From Halorubrum sp. GN11_10-6_MGM (GTDB taxonomy: Archaea > Halobacteriota > Halobacteria > Halobacteriales > Haloferacaceae), in NCBI RefSeq assembly GCF_005435165.1, contig NZ_SGUC01000002.1:1-64000 (forward strand): a stretch of DNA of 64,000 nucleotides, given 5' to 3'. Shown piece by piece: positions 34,320 to 41,910 of this stretch. Under the pieces are notes generated by a model. The model saw only the letters and a program-made list of their open reading frames with translations, did not search any database and was not told the DNA's origin. Each line of letters starts with the position of its first letter. Position 1 is the first letter of the stretch. Made by a program: the position numbers and the translations under genes.

Positions 34320-34531
34320 GCGTCGACATCTCCCGCGGCGGGCTGCTCGTGACGCTCGCCGTCTTCGGCGTGATCGTCTACGAGATGCGGACCGTCCTCG
34401 ATTTCATTGGGATCGAGCTGCCGCTGATCCCGTACATGGCCGGGGTGTTCGTCCTCGCCGGCCTCTCGGTGTGGTACGTCACGCTGAAGGGCGGCTGGCG
34501 GACCGAGCCCGAGGGCGACGAGCCGGCGTAG
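34316..34531 (+). CDS. cbaE: Oxidase small subunit CbaE-like
   Basis: A 71-residue protein with two hydrophobic helices (GLLVTLAVFGVIVYEMRTVL and LIPYMAGVFVLAGLSVWYVT) and a charged tail. Its ATG overlaps the cbaA stop (ATGA). It occupies the last position of the cbaDBAE order, hence the name. Unlike some haloarchaeal clusters, no halocyanin gene follows within the window; a thioredoxin comes next. Confidence 0.78.
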   Translation: MSVDISRGGLLVTLAVFGVIVYEMRTVLDFIGIELPLIPYMAGVFVLAGLSVWYVTLKGGWRTEPEGDEPA

Positions 34532-34634
34532 CGAGGCGGTCTCCGACTTTCATCCTCTTCTCGCTTCCCGATCCATCCGCGAAGTCGATTTCGCCGACAG
34601 AAGCAGTTATCACCCCTCGACCGCAATAGTGTGT

Positions 34635-35039
34635 ATGGAATCCAATACTGTGTCGAACGGGGCCGACGCGGCCGACGCCGACGCGGCCGACGCCGAGGCG
34701 GCCGACGGCGGGGACCGCCCGGTTTCGCTGGCTGACGAGGCGGAGCTCGACGCCTTCGTCGCGGACGCCGACGCCGCGCTCGTGGAGTTTTACACCGACG
34801 GCTGCGGGATCTGCGCGAGCATGGAGCCGGTGATCGGGAACGTCGCCCGGGGCGTCGAGACCGACCTCGCAGTCGGGCTGGTGAACCCCCGCGACGACCC
34901 GCCGCTGGTCGAGCGGTTCGACGTGCGGAGCGTCCCGCTGTTCGTCCTCTTCGTCGACGGCGAGCCGGTGGCGCGCCGCGCCGACGGTTTCATCCCGGGC
35001 GACGAGCTGACGGCGTGGGTCGAGGAACACGCGGCCTGA
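34635..35039 (+). CDS. Thioredoxin family protein
   Basis: 134 residues. An Ala/Asp-rich N-terminal tail of about 28 residues precedes a thioredoxin fold with the active site Cys-Gly-Ile-Cys in EFYTDGCGICASMEPV, and the cis-Pro segment VRSVPLFVLFVDGEPV. It has no signal peptide, so it is cytoplasmic. Placed just after the oxidase operon, it may help copper-site or cysteine reduction, but it could be a general thiol reductant. GTG 34629 is an alternative start. Confidence 0.86.
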   Translation: MESNTVSNGADAADADAADAEAADGGDRPVSLADEAELDAFVADADAALVEFYTDGCGICASMEPVIGNVARGVETDLAVGLVNPRDDPPLVERFDVRSVPLFVLFVDGEPVARRADGFIPGDELTAWVEEHAA

Positions 35040-35090
35040 TCGATAGCGCTGTGTCGGTCTGGACTCGTTCCGGGAGTTCGCCGCGACGAC

Positions 35091-35127
35091 GACCACCGAA
35101 ACCCCAGCCGCTCGGCCGTACGACGAT
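35091..35127 (-). repeat. Fragment related to the dispersed element
   Basis: On the minus strand this contains CGGCTGGGGTTTCGGTGG, the terminal box of the element, next to the end of copy E. A closely similar 37-base sequence with a handful of mismatches recurs at 37236-37272, so this fragment type has itself dispersed. Confidence 0.5.
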
Positions 35128-35129
35128 TT

Positions 35130-35440
35130 CATTTATAAATCGCTAAGCCACACGGACCGCTCCGAAGCCCCAGCCGCGAGGCGGGCGCACGCTCGGAGCG
35201 GTCCTCGCTCGTTCGCTCCGCTCACTCGCTGCGGTCCTGCCTTCGCCTGCGCCCGCCTCGCGACTGCCCCTTCGAGTCCCACCCCGCACCGCGACCGCAC
35301 CTCACCCCTCCCCAGCCTCGTCGGTGGTCCTCCGCTTCGCTCCGGACCACCGACTCCCTCGCGCGTGCTCCTCGCGGCCGCCGAGGGCGGCCGCTCGCAG
35401 GCACGCGCCGCCGCACGTGGTGGTTTCGCTTATTAAACGA
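35130..35440 (-). repeat. Dispersed structured intergenic element, copy E
   Basis: Minus-strand copy with all boxes. Both ends are A/T motifs (TTATTAAA at 35430-35437 and the palindrome-like CATTTATAAAT at 35130-35140). Stem 2 arms 35320-35330 and 35344-35354 pair over 11 bases with a sequence unrelated to stem 2 of copy C. Stem 3 pairs 35172-35189 with 35248-35265 (17 Watson-Crick pairs and one G-U). It occupies nearly all of the 35040-35490 gap between thioredoxin and SufU-like genes, both on the plus strand. Confidence 0.85.
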
Positions 35441-35490
35441 CCGCGTTCGACGGAACCCTTTTGAGCCGGAGCGGCCTACTCGGAGCCAGT

Positions 35491-35913
35491 ATGGGACTGG
35501 GCTCGGACATGTACCGGCAGCAGATCCTCGACCACTACAAGAACCCGCGAAACTACGGGGAGATCGAGGATCCGGACTTCACGCACGTCGGCGAGAACCC
35601 CTCCTGTGGCGACACGATCCGGATGGACGTCGACCTCGACGACGACGGGGAGACGATCGAGGCGGTGCGGTTCACCGGCGACGGCTGCGCCATCTCGATG
35701 GCCTCCGCGAGCATGCTCTCGGAGCGGCTCCACGGGATGGACGTCGAGGAGCTGGACGCGCTCGACACCGACGACGTCACCGAGATGCTCGGCGTCGACA
35801 TCTCCCCGATGCGCGTGAAGTGCGCGGTGTTGGGACGACAGGTCGCGCAGGACGGCGCGAAGATCCACCGCGGCGAGCTCGACCCCGACGACCGCACGAT
35901 CACCGAGGAGTAG
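35491..35913 (+). CDS. sufU: Fe-S cluster assembly scaffold, SufU/IscU-like
   Basis: 140 residues of the IscU fold, which assembles or relays sulfur for Fe-S clusters with cysteine desulfurase SufS. The ligand set Cys39 and Asp41 (PSCGDT), Cys66 (GDGCAIS) and Cys111 (VKCAVLG) is intact. The N-terminal MYRQQILDHYKNPRNYG is diagnostic. The GDGCAISMASAS segment is typical of the SufU type. The rest of the suf machinery is not in this window. ATG 35491 is used; a TTG start 30 bases earlier is less likely. Confidence 0.92.
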   Translation: MGLGSDMYRQQILDHYKNPRNYGEIEDPDFTHVGENPSCGDTIRMDVDLDDDGETIEAVRFTGDGCAISMASASMLSERLHGMDVEELDALDTDDVTEMLGVDISPMRVKCAVLGRQVAQDGAKIHRGELDPDDRTITEE

Positions 35914-35990
35914 CCGGCCTCTCGCGCGGGAGGCCTCTCCTCCGGCCCGAGCCCACGGAACTTTTGCCCGCGAACCACGTTCGTTCGTCC

Positions 35991-36689
35991 ATGAGCGACG
36001 GCTTCGACAAAGAGGCGGAACGCGAGAAGCTCCGCGAGAAGCTCGCGGACGACGAACAGAAGCGCGAGCACACCCAGCGGATGTCCGAGCTCCTCCTGAA
36101 GGGCGCGACGATGACGAATCGCCACTGCGACGCGTGCGGTGACCCGATATTCCGCCACGACGGCCGCGAGTTCTGCCCCACCTGCGGGAACGAGGTCGGG
36201 GGAGGGACGGGCGAGACGACTGAGACCGCGGCCGACGCGGACGGGACGGCGGCCGACGCGGACGCAGCCGCGGCGGACGGCGCCGCCGCGGAGAACGGCT
36301 CGATCGACGCCGGCTCCGCCGACACCGTCGCCCCCGACCCGACGGACGCCGGCGTGGTGGACGCCGCCCCGACCGAGACCGCACAGTCACCGTCGTCGCC
36401 GCCGACCCCTGCGCCTTCGCAGGAGTCGGTATCCTCGCAGAGCTCGTCGCCCTCTCAGGGAGCCGCGCCGCCGCAGCGGTCCGAGCCGCAACCACCCGCG
36501 TCCCGGCAGTCGACGCCGTCGCAGTCGGCCGACGACGCCGGCGGCGTCGACGCCGCTCGCGCGTCGCTGACGCGCACGCTGACGCGGTTCGCCCGCGCGG
36601 CCGAGGAGACGGACGACCCGCGACGCGCCCGCGATCACCTCGAAGCGGCCCGCGAGGCGGCCGAGGCGCTTGCGGCGCTCGAACGGTGA
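35991..36689 (+). CDS. Zinc-finger protein of the Sjogren/scleroderma autoantigen 1 (p27) family
   Basis: 232 residues. The N terminus is charged and helical (DKEAEREKLREKLADDEQKR), followed by LLLKGATMTNRHCDACGDPI and FCPTCGNEV, giving a four-cysteine zinc ribbon (about residues 46-68). A long disordered Ala/Asp then Ser/Pro/Gln-rich linker leads to a C-terminal helical segment (ASLTRTLTRFARAAEETDDP). The family is widespread in archaea without known function. The linker and Gln-rich stretch are unusual. Monocistronic. Confidence 0.85.
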   Translation: MSDGFDKEAEREKLREKLADDEQKREHTQRMSELLLKGATMTNRHCDACGDPIFRHDGREFCPTCGNEVGGGTGETTETAADADGTAADADAAAADGAAAENGSIDAGSADTVAPDPTDAGVVDAAPTETAQSPSSPPTPAPSQESVSSQSSSPSQGAAPPQRSEPQPPASRQSTPSQSADDAGGVDAARASLTRTLTRFARAAEETDDPRRARDHLEAAREAAEALAALER

Positions 36690-36694
36690 CGACG

Positions 36695-36790
36695 CGGAGC
36701 GACCGCGTACCGAGAAGCGACCGGCGAACTGCGACCGCACGTCAGTAGCGACCGGCGAAGGGAGCCCGCAGCGTAGCGACCGGCTTCCAG
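36695..36790 (+). repeat. Degenerate tandem repeat after the zinc-finger gene
   Basis: The motif AGCGACCGGCGAA and variants such as AGCGACCGGCTTC occur three to four times in about 95 bases between two convergent genes. No stem or ORF is supported. Confidence 0.5.
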
Positions 36791-36801
36791 CGGGGTCGGC
36801 G

Positions 36802-37089
36802 TCAGACCCGGACCGGCGATCCGGCGGGCTCCATCTCGGCCCAGCCCGGCTCGTCGCGCAACAGGGCACAGACGATCCGAACGACCTCGTCGACGCTCTC
36901 GTGACAGTCGACGTCGCCGCACTCCGCGCGGCGGGCGAACCGATCGACTTCCTCCAGCGTCACGGTTCCGTCGGCGACGGCGCCGGTGAGGGTCTGCGTG
37001 TCGCTTTCGAGCGCGTTCAACAGCTCGGGCGACGGGTCGGTCTCCGACGAGGCGGGACGGGACGTGCGGGCCGGGTTCGCGGTGGTCAT
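36802..37089 (-). CDS. Small haloarchaeal protein, unknown function
   Basis: 95 residues (MTTANPARTSRPASSETDPS...), helical in the middle (LLNALESDTQTLTGAVADG), with two or three cysteines in RRAECGDVDCHESVDE and a third in IVCALL. That could be a small metal-binding or disulfide site. The ATG at 37089 is preferred over 37119 because an A/T-rich stretch (GTTTACTCAG region) lies where its TATA box should be. No family recognised. Confidence 0.6.
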   Translation of the reverse strand: MTTANPARTSRPASSETDPSPELLNALESDTQTLTGAVADGTVTLEEVDRFARRAECGDVDCHESVDEVVRIVCALLRDEPGWAEMEPAGSPVRV

Positions 37090-37235
37090 CTCAAACGTTA
37101 CTACAGACTGAGTAAACATATTACTACCGGAAAACGTTAGAAGTATGTCTGTTCTTGGCGTTGGTTGCGGCGGGACCGGCTTCGCGACGCCGACCTGCGT
37201 CGTTTATCACCCATCGCCGGCGGGTGTGCGGGCAA

Positions 37236-37272
37236 CACCTCCGAAGCCTCAGCCCCTCGGCCGGACGACGAT
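37236..37272 (-). repeat. Fragment related to the dispersed element
   Basis: On the minus strand this carries CGAGGGGCTGAGGCTTCGG, a variant of the element's terminal box. It closely resembles the fragment beside copy E (35091-35127) over about 36 bases. It lies between two minus-strand genes (phosphohexomutase end and small gene start); the rest of 37120-37332 shows no gene. Confidence 0.45.
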
Positions 37273-37332
37273 GTCGCTATCGGCCGGCTGACTCCAGCGA
37301 GGGGCGAAGGTCCACGGAAAAACGAACCGTCG

Positions 37333-38697
37333 CTATCGACCGCTCTCGACGGCGACGCGCATGTCCTCGGCGAGCTTCTCGGCGCGGTCGGCGTCGGCGG
37401 ACTCGGCGTAGATCCGGATCTTCGGCTCGGTGCCGGAGGGGCGGACGAGCACCCACGCGTCGCCGTAGTCGAGGCGGTAGCCGTCGGTCGTGTTCGGCTC
37501 GGCCTCGGCCGTCTCGACGTAGGCGCGGGCGGCAGAGAGCATCTCGTCGCGCTCGTCGTCGTCCGCGTACCCGACGTTCTCCCGCACGAAGTGGTAGTCG
37601 CTGTACGGCGCGACCACCTCGCTGACGGGCGCGCCACCCGCGCCGGCGAGCAGTTCGAGGAAGCGCGCGCCGATGTACGCCCCGTCGCGGGAGAGCCGGT
37701 ACGGCGGGAAGAAGATCCCCCCGTTCCCCTCGCCCGCGACGGGGACGTTCACTCCCTCGTCGTGGAGCTCGCGGGTGCGGGTGATGATGTTCGTGGCACC
37801 GATGGGCGTCAGTTCGAGGTCCGCGTCGTTGTCGGCGCAGACGTCGACGAGCCGCTGGGAGACGTTGACCGCGCTGACCACCGCGTCGCCGGGCGCGAGG
37901 CAGTCGTCCGCCATCGCCGCGAAGGAGGTGTCGCCGTCGACGAACGCTCCGGTCTCGTCGACGAAGACCGCCCGGTCCGCGTCGCCGTCGTGCGCGATCC
38001 CCACGTCTGCGTCGGAGGTCGCCACCAGCCGCGAGAGGTCCGCGAGGTTCTCCGGGACCGGCTCGGAGTCGCGCCCGGGGAAGTGACCGTCCGGGGTCGC
38101 GTTGACGGTCAGCACCTCACAGCCGAGTTCGCGGTAGATCCGCGGGGACGCGACCGAGGCCGCGCCGTGACCGGGGTCGACCGCGACCGTGAGGTCGGCG
38201 TCGGCGATCGCCTCGCCGTCGACCGCGGCGGTCAGCTGGTCGACGTAGTCGTCGACGACGCCCTCGATCGCGGTCGTCGCGCCGGCCGACCGCCAGTCGG
38301 CGCGGTCGTACTCGTCGTCGAGAACGCGCCGTTCGATCCGCTCTAACACGTCGACCGACAGCTCGACGCCGTCGTCGCCGACGAGCTTGATCCCGTTGAA
38401 CTCCGGCGGGTTGTGCGAGGCGGTGACGAGGACGGCGGGGACCCCCGCCGACTCGCAGTAGTTCCCCACCGCGGGCGTGGGCACCACGCCGAGGCGGTCG
38501 ACGTCGCAGCCGACCGCGGCCAGCCCGCTCGCGGCCGCGTTCGCGAACAGCTCGCCGGTGGTCCGGGTGTCGCACGCGACGGCGACCCGGTCGGCGTCCC
38601 AGACCGTCCCGGCCGCCTTCGCGATGTCGAGGACGAGCGCGGGCGTGAGGTACCGCAGCGCGACCCCGCGGATGCCGCTCGATCCGAACAGCTCCAT
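37333..38697 (-). CDS. glmM: Phosphoglucosamine mutase / phosphohexomutase
   Basis: A 454-residue alpha-D-phosphohexomutase. The catalytic Ser94 lies in TASHNPPEFNG, metal-binding in AHDGDADRAVF (about residue 230), the sugar loop in GEGNGGIFF, and the phosphate-binding loop in RPSGTEPKIRIY near the C terminus. Archaeal enzymes of this group interconvert glucosamine or hexose 6-phosphate and 1-phosphate for nucleotide-sugar and glycan synthesis. GlmM is the closest family label; phosphomannomutase activity is equally possible. The start ATG at 38697 matches the conserved MELFGSSGIRG. Confidence 0.85.
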   Translation of the reverse strand: MELFGSSGIRGVALRYLTPALVLDIAKAAGTVWDADRVAVACDTRTTGELFANAAASGLAAVGCDVDRLGVVPTPAVGNYCESAGVPAVLVTASHNPPEFNGIKLVGDDGVELSVDVLERIERRVLDDEYDRADWRSAGATTAIEGVVDDYVDQLTAAVDGEAIADADLTVAVDPGHGAASVASPRIYRELGCEVLTVNATPDGHFPGRDSEPVPENLADLSRLVATSDADVGIAHDGDADRAVFVDETGAFVDGDTSFAAMADDCLAPGDAVVSAVNVSQRLVDVCADNDADLELTPIGATNIITRTRELHDEGVNVPVAGEGNGGIFFPPYRLSRDGAYIGARFLELLAGAGGAPVSEVVAPYSDYHFVRENVGYADDDERDEMLSAARAYVETAEAEPNTTDGYRLDYGDAWVLVRPSGTEPKIRIYAESADADRAEKLAEDMRVAVESGR

Positions 38698-38831
38698 GCG
38701 AGGCAATGCGCCGGCCGACGGGAAAGCGGTTCCGAACCGCTCGGACGGGCACGTGTCGGTCGGCGGACACCCCGACGCTCGGCTCCCGGACGACGCGTGC
38801 GGTTCATGCCGGTGGCGCCCGTTCGCTCGGT

Positions 38832-39422
38832 ATGGACCACACGCGACGCGACGCGCTCGTCGGAAGCGCGCTCGCGCTCTCGGTCGCGACGGCGGGCTGT
38901 CTCGACTTCGCGGCGGGCGACGGACCGCAGGGACCCGAGGGGACGCCCGAAACGCTGACCTGCGAGGACGACGGGTTCGTCCGCCTCGATCAGCCGTTCG
39001 AGGCGTCGGTCACCGAGACGATCGCCGAGACGCCCGAGACGACCGTCGAGCTCTCCAGCGAGGGGACGACCGAGACGTACGGCCAGTCGCTCCGGCTCGT
39101 CCTCCGGAACACCGGCGACGCCCCCGCCGCCACGCTCGGCGAGGCCGCCTACTCGCTCCAGCGCGAGACGGGTGCGGGGTGGCTCGACGTCCGCGGGGCG
39201 ACGACCGGCGAGCCGGTCGAACTCCCCCGCAACGAAGCGTCGCTCGACACGAGTTCGGCGTACTCTTGGGACATCACCCTGACGGAGACCGGGATCGCCG
39301 ACGCGGTCGACGGCGTCGACCTCGACGTCTGTCCGCCGCTCGGCCCGGGGACGTACCGGTTCGTCTACTGGGGGCTCGTCGACGCGCCGCCGATCGGCGC
39401 GGCGTTCGAGCTGGTGGGGTGA
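38832..39422 (+). CDS. Tat-exported lipoprotein, unknown function
   Basis: 196 residues. Twin arginines in HTRRDALVGSALALSVA and a lipobox ending at Cys23 (TAGC) mark it as a Tat lipoprotein, the usual anchoring route in haloarchaea. The mature part is acidic and beta-rich with immunoglobulin-like spacing (LRLVLRNTGDAPAATL, GTYRFVYWGL), a pattern common in extracellular haloarchaeal domains. No enzyme motif. Likely displayed on the cell surface. Confidence 0.82.
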   Translation: MDHTRRDALVGSALALSVATAGCLDFAAGDGPQGPEGTPETLTCEDDGFVRLDQPFEASVTETIAETPETTVELSSEGTTETYGQSLRLVLRNTGDAPAATLGEAAYSLQRETGAGWLDVRGATTGEPVELPRNEASLDTSSAYSWDITLTETGIADAVDGVDLDVCPPLGPGTYRFVYWGLVDAPPIGAAFELVG

Positions 39423-39450
39423 GGGCACACTCCGGCGCTACGGAACCCGA

Positions 39451-40059
39451 TCAGAACGGCTGCCACTCGGAGGGCTTGCCGACGCGGCCGCGGACGCGGA
39501 ACTCCCGTTCGTCGTCCTCGACGCGCGTCTCGACGACGATCTCGAACGGCTCGTGGAGGGTGTGGACGACCTGCTCGTCGTGCGCGGTCGAGCCGACGAC
39601 GCCGACGAACGGCCAGCCCTCGCCGGAGGTCTGCGAGGTCATCACGCGGGTGAACCGGTAGATGCGTTCCGGGTCCCAGTACATCAGCAGCTGCGACAGC
39701 GAGTAGATCCCGACGGCGCGGTCGCGGCCGGCCGAGGACTCGACGACGTCGGTGAACTTGATCCCGATGTCGGTGAGGTTGCCGGCGCTGGCGACGTACT
39801 TCGTCGTCGGCGTGTCCTCGCGCTTGTCGCCCTGCTCGTGGGTGACGCAGTCGATGACGACCACGTCGTCGCCGCTCTCTCCCGTCAGCTCCTCGTAGTC
39901 ATCGCGGACCTTCTCCGCGGTCCGTCCGGTCGAGATCACGACCGGGCCGTCGGACCACGCCGCGAGCAGCCGGTTGAACAGGTCGTACTTCCCGCTCATC
40001 GGGGGACCGCTGATGAGGACGCTGTCGGCACCGCGGACAGCGTCGGGAAGCGCGGTCAT
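39451..40059 (-). CDS. RAD55/KaiC-like P-loop protein (degenerate)
   Basis: 202 residues resembling the RecA-fold RAD55/KaiC relatives frequent in haloarchaea. The Walker A-like segment is GPPMSGKYD (18-26), in which the usual Thr/Ser after Lys is Tyr. A possible Walker B hydrophobic strand is VGIYSLSQLLMYWD. The second half ends with a beta-rich tail (EFRVRGRVGKPSEWQPF). The Tyr substitution suggests weakened nucleotide hydrolysis. It follows two related genes on the same strand, next to cheW, so a signalling role is plausible. Confidence 0.72.
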   Translation of the reverse strand: MTALPDAVRGADSVLISGPPMSGKYDLFNRLLAAWSDGPVVISTGRTAEKVRDDYEELTGESGDDVVVIDCVTHEQGDKREDTPTTKYVASAGNLTDIGIKFTDVVESSAGRDRAVGIYSLSQLLMYWDPERIYRFTRVMTSQTSGEGWPFVGVVGSTAHDEQVVHTLHEPFEIVVETRVEDDEREFRVRGRVGKPSEWQPF

Positions 40060-40102
40060 GGTGAAGACGTGAGAGAGTGTCGGATAAAACCCTTCCGAGG
40101 GG

Positions 40103-40495
40103 TCACTTTCGGAGCATGGAGGGGAGGTCGAGCGACGACGGCGGCCCCTCCCGCGGTCCGTCGGTCAGTGTCAGTTCGCGTATCGCACCGGGGAGCGCGG
40201 CGGGCACCGGCGACTCGCGCGGCGTCCCGACGCCGTCGACGAGCGACCGCCAGACAGCCTCGTCGTCGGAGTCGTCTCGCTCCGCTCTCGCCTCCAGCGC
40301 CTTCGTCCGCCCCTCGTCGTACGCCAACTCCACGATGCTCTGGTCGTAGGCCCCCGGGAACGCCTCCAGCACGCGGTCGAGCTCGTCGGGACGGGGGCTG
40401 TCGACGCCGGCCGCGACGCCCAGCGCGAAGGCGCGCTCGACGGCCTCCTCCCGAGAGAGGTCGTCCCACCCCGTGCCGAACGTGCGCTCGTACAT
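40103..40495 (-). CDS. Small haloarchaeal protein linked to a KaiC-like ATPase
   Basis: 130 residues, predicted helical. The start is overlapped by the stop of the KaiC-like gene upstream (TGA/ATG overlap at 40493-40497), so it is translated with that ATPase. It starts MYERTFGTGWDDLSREEAVE and ends in an unstructured tail (PPSSLDLPSMLRK). No known domain or motif. The tight coupling suggests it works with the ATPase. Confidence 0.68.
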   Translation of the reverse strand: MYERTFGTGWDDLSREEAVERAFALGVAAGVDSPRPDELDRVLEAFPGAYDQSIVELAYDEGRTKALEARAERDDSDDEAVWRSLVDGVGTPRESPVPAALPGAIRELTLTDGPREGPPSSLDLPSMLRK

Positions 40496-41190
40496 CAGTG
40501 GGTCACCGTCGTCGCCGGGCCCACCCGGAGACCGCTGTCGGTGAATTCGACGTCTTGGATGTCCGTGTCGACGTTCGTCCCCCGCATCTTCAGCACTTGG
40601 ACCCCGCGGCGCATCCCCTCGTCTTCGAGGTAGTTGTGCATGAAGACGACGCCGTGTGCGAGGTAGTGCTCCTCCGAGTAGGCGCTCGGGTCGGTCATCT
40701 CGGAGATCAGGAGGGTGGTGGCGTCGGTCCGCTTCAGCGACGAGAGCAGCTGGATCATCGTGTCCTCGTCGTCGTCGAGGAGGAACCGCAACAGCATCGT
40801 GGAGTCGAAGACGACGCGGTCGATGTCGCGGGAGTTGATGAACCCCGTCAGGCGGTTCGTGACGCCCGAGCGGTCGCGGCGGTCGCCGGGGAGGCCGAAG
40901 AAGCGCCGACCGTCCGAGGAGAAGGAGTCGAGGAAAGTGACGCGATCGGAGTCGAGCGCGCGGTCGAACCCGAAGTCGTAGCCGCTCATGTCCTCGCGGA
41001 TCCCCTCTTTGGTCTCGTGCATGCTGATGTACAGGACGTCCTCGCCGTTCCGGGCGCCCTGGGCCGCGAACTGCGAGCAGAATGTCGTCTTTCCGCTCCC
41101 GGGCGGACCGCTGACAACGTAGAGGCGGCTCTCGGGGAATCCGCCGTCGGCGAGATCGTCGAACCCCGGGACGCCGCTTGACACGCGCAT
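40495..41190 (-). CDS. RAD55/KaiC-like RecA-fold ATPase
   Basis: 231 residues, one RecA-fold domain. Walker A is GPPGSGKTT (28-36). HETKEGIREDMSGYDFGFD follows, and DRVVFDSTMLLRFLLDDDE is the Walker B region. It begins with the KaiC-family TGIPGFDDL-like VSSGVPGFDDLADGGFPES. Such haloarchaeal ATPases are thought to act in signal transduction near sensory or chemotaxis genes. It is first of a minus-strand set of three, and a perfect 11-bp inverted repeat lies 40 bases upstream. Confidence 0.85.
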   Translation of the reverse strand: MRVSSGVPGFDDLADGGFPESRLYVVSGPPGSGKTTFCSQFAAQGARNGEDVLYISMHETKEGIREDMSGYDFGFDRALDSDRVTFLDSFSSDGRRFFGLPGDRRDRSGVTNRLTGFINSRDIDRVVFDSTMLLRFLLDDDEDTMIQLLSSLKRTDATTLLISEMTDPSAYSEEHYLAHGVVFMHNYLEDEGMRRGVQVLKMRGTNVDTDIQDVEFTDSGLRVGPATTVTH

Positions 41191-41229
41191 ACGTACCGAA
41201 CCCGTCGGACCGCTGATAAGCGTTGGCTC

Positions 41230-41253
41230 CCGGTTCTCACGGGTGAGAACCGG
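41230..41253. promoter_or_regulatory. Perfect inverted repeat upstream of the KaiC-like gene
   Basis: CCGGTTCTCAC (41230-41240), a GG spacer, then GTGAGAACCGG (41243-41253): 11-bp perfect arms with nearly full dyad symmetry. It lies just upstream of a TATA-like CTTATC (minus strand, about 41213-41219) for the gene starting at 41190, a typical operator position. Alternatively it is a hairpin ending cheW transcription. A second weaker hairpin (GGCGACGA 41263-41270, TCGTCGCC 41276-41283) is next to it. Confidence 0.5.
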
Positions 41254-41334
41254 TCGGTGCGGGGCGACGATAGAGTCGTCGCCGTCGCAGTCCGGCTACA
41301 TGGGCCGTCGCGGGTCGACGACGCCGCGACCCGG

Positions 41335-41808
41335 CTACGCCTCCGCGGTCTCGACGTCGTCGAGGTCGGCCGCGAGGGCCTCGTCGACGTCCGGCGAGAC
41401 CCACACGACGAACCGGTCGTCCGACTTGACGATCCCGCGGACGCCCTCGTCTTCGACGGTGGTGCTCTGGTCGACGTCCTCGGGCGAGACGTCGCGGACC
41501 TGGAACACCTCGTCGACCATCCACCCGACGGTGCCGCCCTCGTCGACCTCCGCGTCGTCAAAGACGACGATCCGCTCGCGCGGGCCGTCCTCGTCGATGT
41601 CGAACAGCGTCTTCGGGTCGACGATCGTCGTCGTCCGGCCGCGGAGGTCCATCACGCCCTCGACGTGGTCGGGAGAGTTGGGAATCCGGGTGAGCTCGCC
41701 CGCGTCGACGATCTCGTCGATGACCCCGATGTCCAGACAGTACGTCCCGTCGCCCAGGCCGAACTCCAGCACCTTCGTCGGTTCGGCGTCCGCCTCTGTG
41801 GCTGCCAT
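41335..41808 (-). CDS. cheW: Chemotaxis coupling protein CheW
   Basis: 157 residues of the CheW SH3-like fold. Family signatures are LEFGLGDGTYCLDI, the RIPNSPDHVEGVMDLRGRTT core and the DEVFQVRDVSPEDV segment. CheW bridges transducers (Htr/MCP) and the kinase CheA. It is transcribed away from cheB-cheA-cheR, sharing a 102-base control region with cheB. The start at 41808 (MAATEADAEPTKVLEF) has a TTATTTG box at leaderless spacing; longer frames upstream run through the control region and are rejected. Confidence 0.93.
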   Translation of the reverse strand: MAATEADAEPTKVLEFGLGDGTYCLDIGVIDEIVDAGELTRIPNSPDHVEGVMDLRGRTTTIVDPKTLFDIDEDGPRERIVVFDDAEVDEGGTVGWMVDEVFQVRDVSPEDVDQSTTVEDEGVRGIVKSDDRFVVWVSPDVDEALAADLDDVETAEA

Positions 41809-41830
41809 ACCCGTCCCTGCGGTCAACCGA

Positions 41831-41886
41831 CAAATAACCGTGATCCCTGAATTATCAGGGGTGATTACTGGGTCCGTGGATTTATG
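41831..41886. promoter_or_regulatory. Divergent cheW/cheB control region with palindrome
   Basis: A minus-strand TATA-like CGGTTATTTG (41831-41840) serves cheW, and plus-strand ATTTATG (41880-41886) serves cheB, each 23-30 bases from its ATG. Between them CCCTGA (41845-41850), ATTA, TCAGGG (41855-41860) form a perfect 6-bp dyad. It extends imperfectly to about 10 bases on each side (GTGATCCCTGA / TCAGGGGTGAT), a likely operator for joint control. Confidence 0.6.
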
Positions 41887-41910
41887 CTGATTCTGGGCCC
41901 GCTGTGGAAC

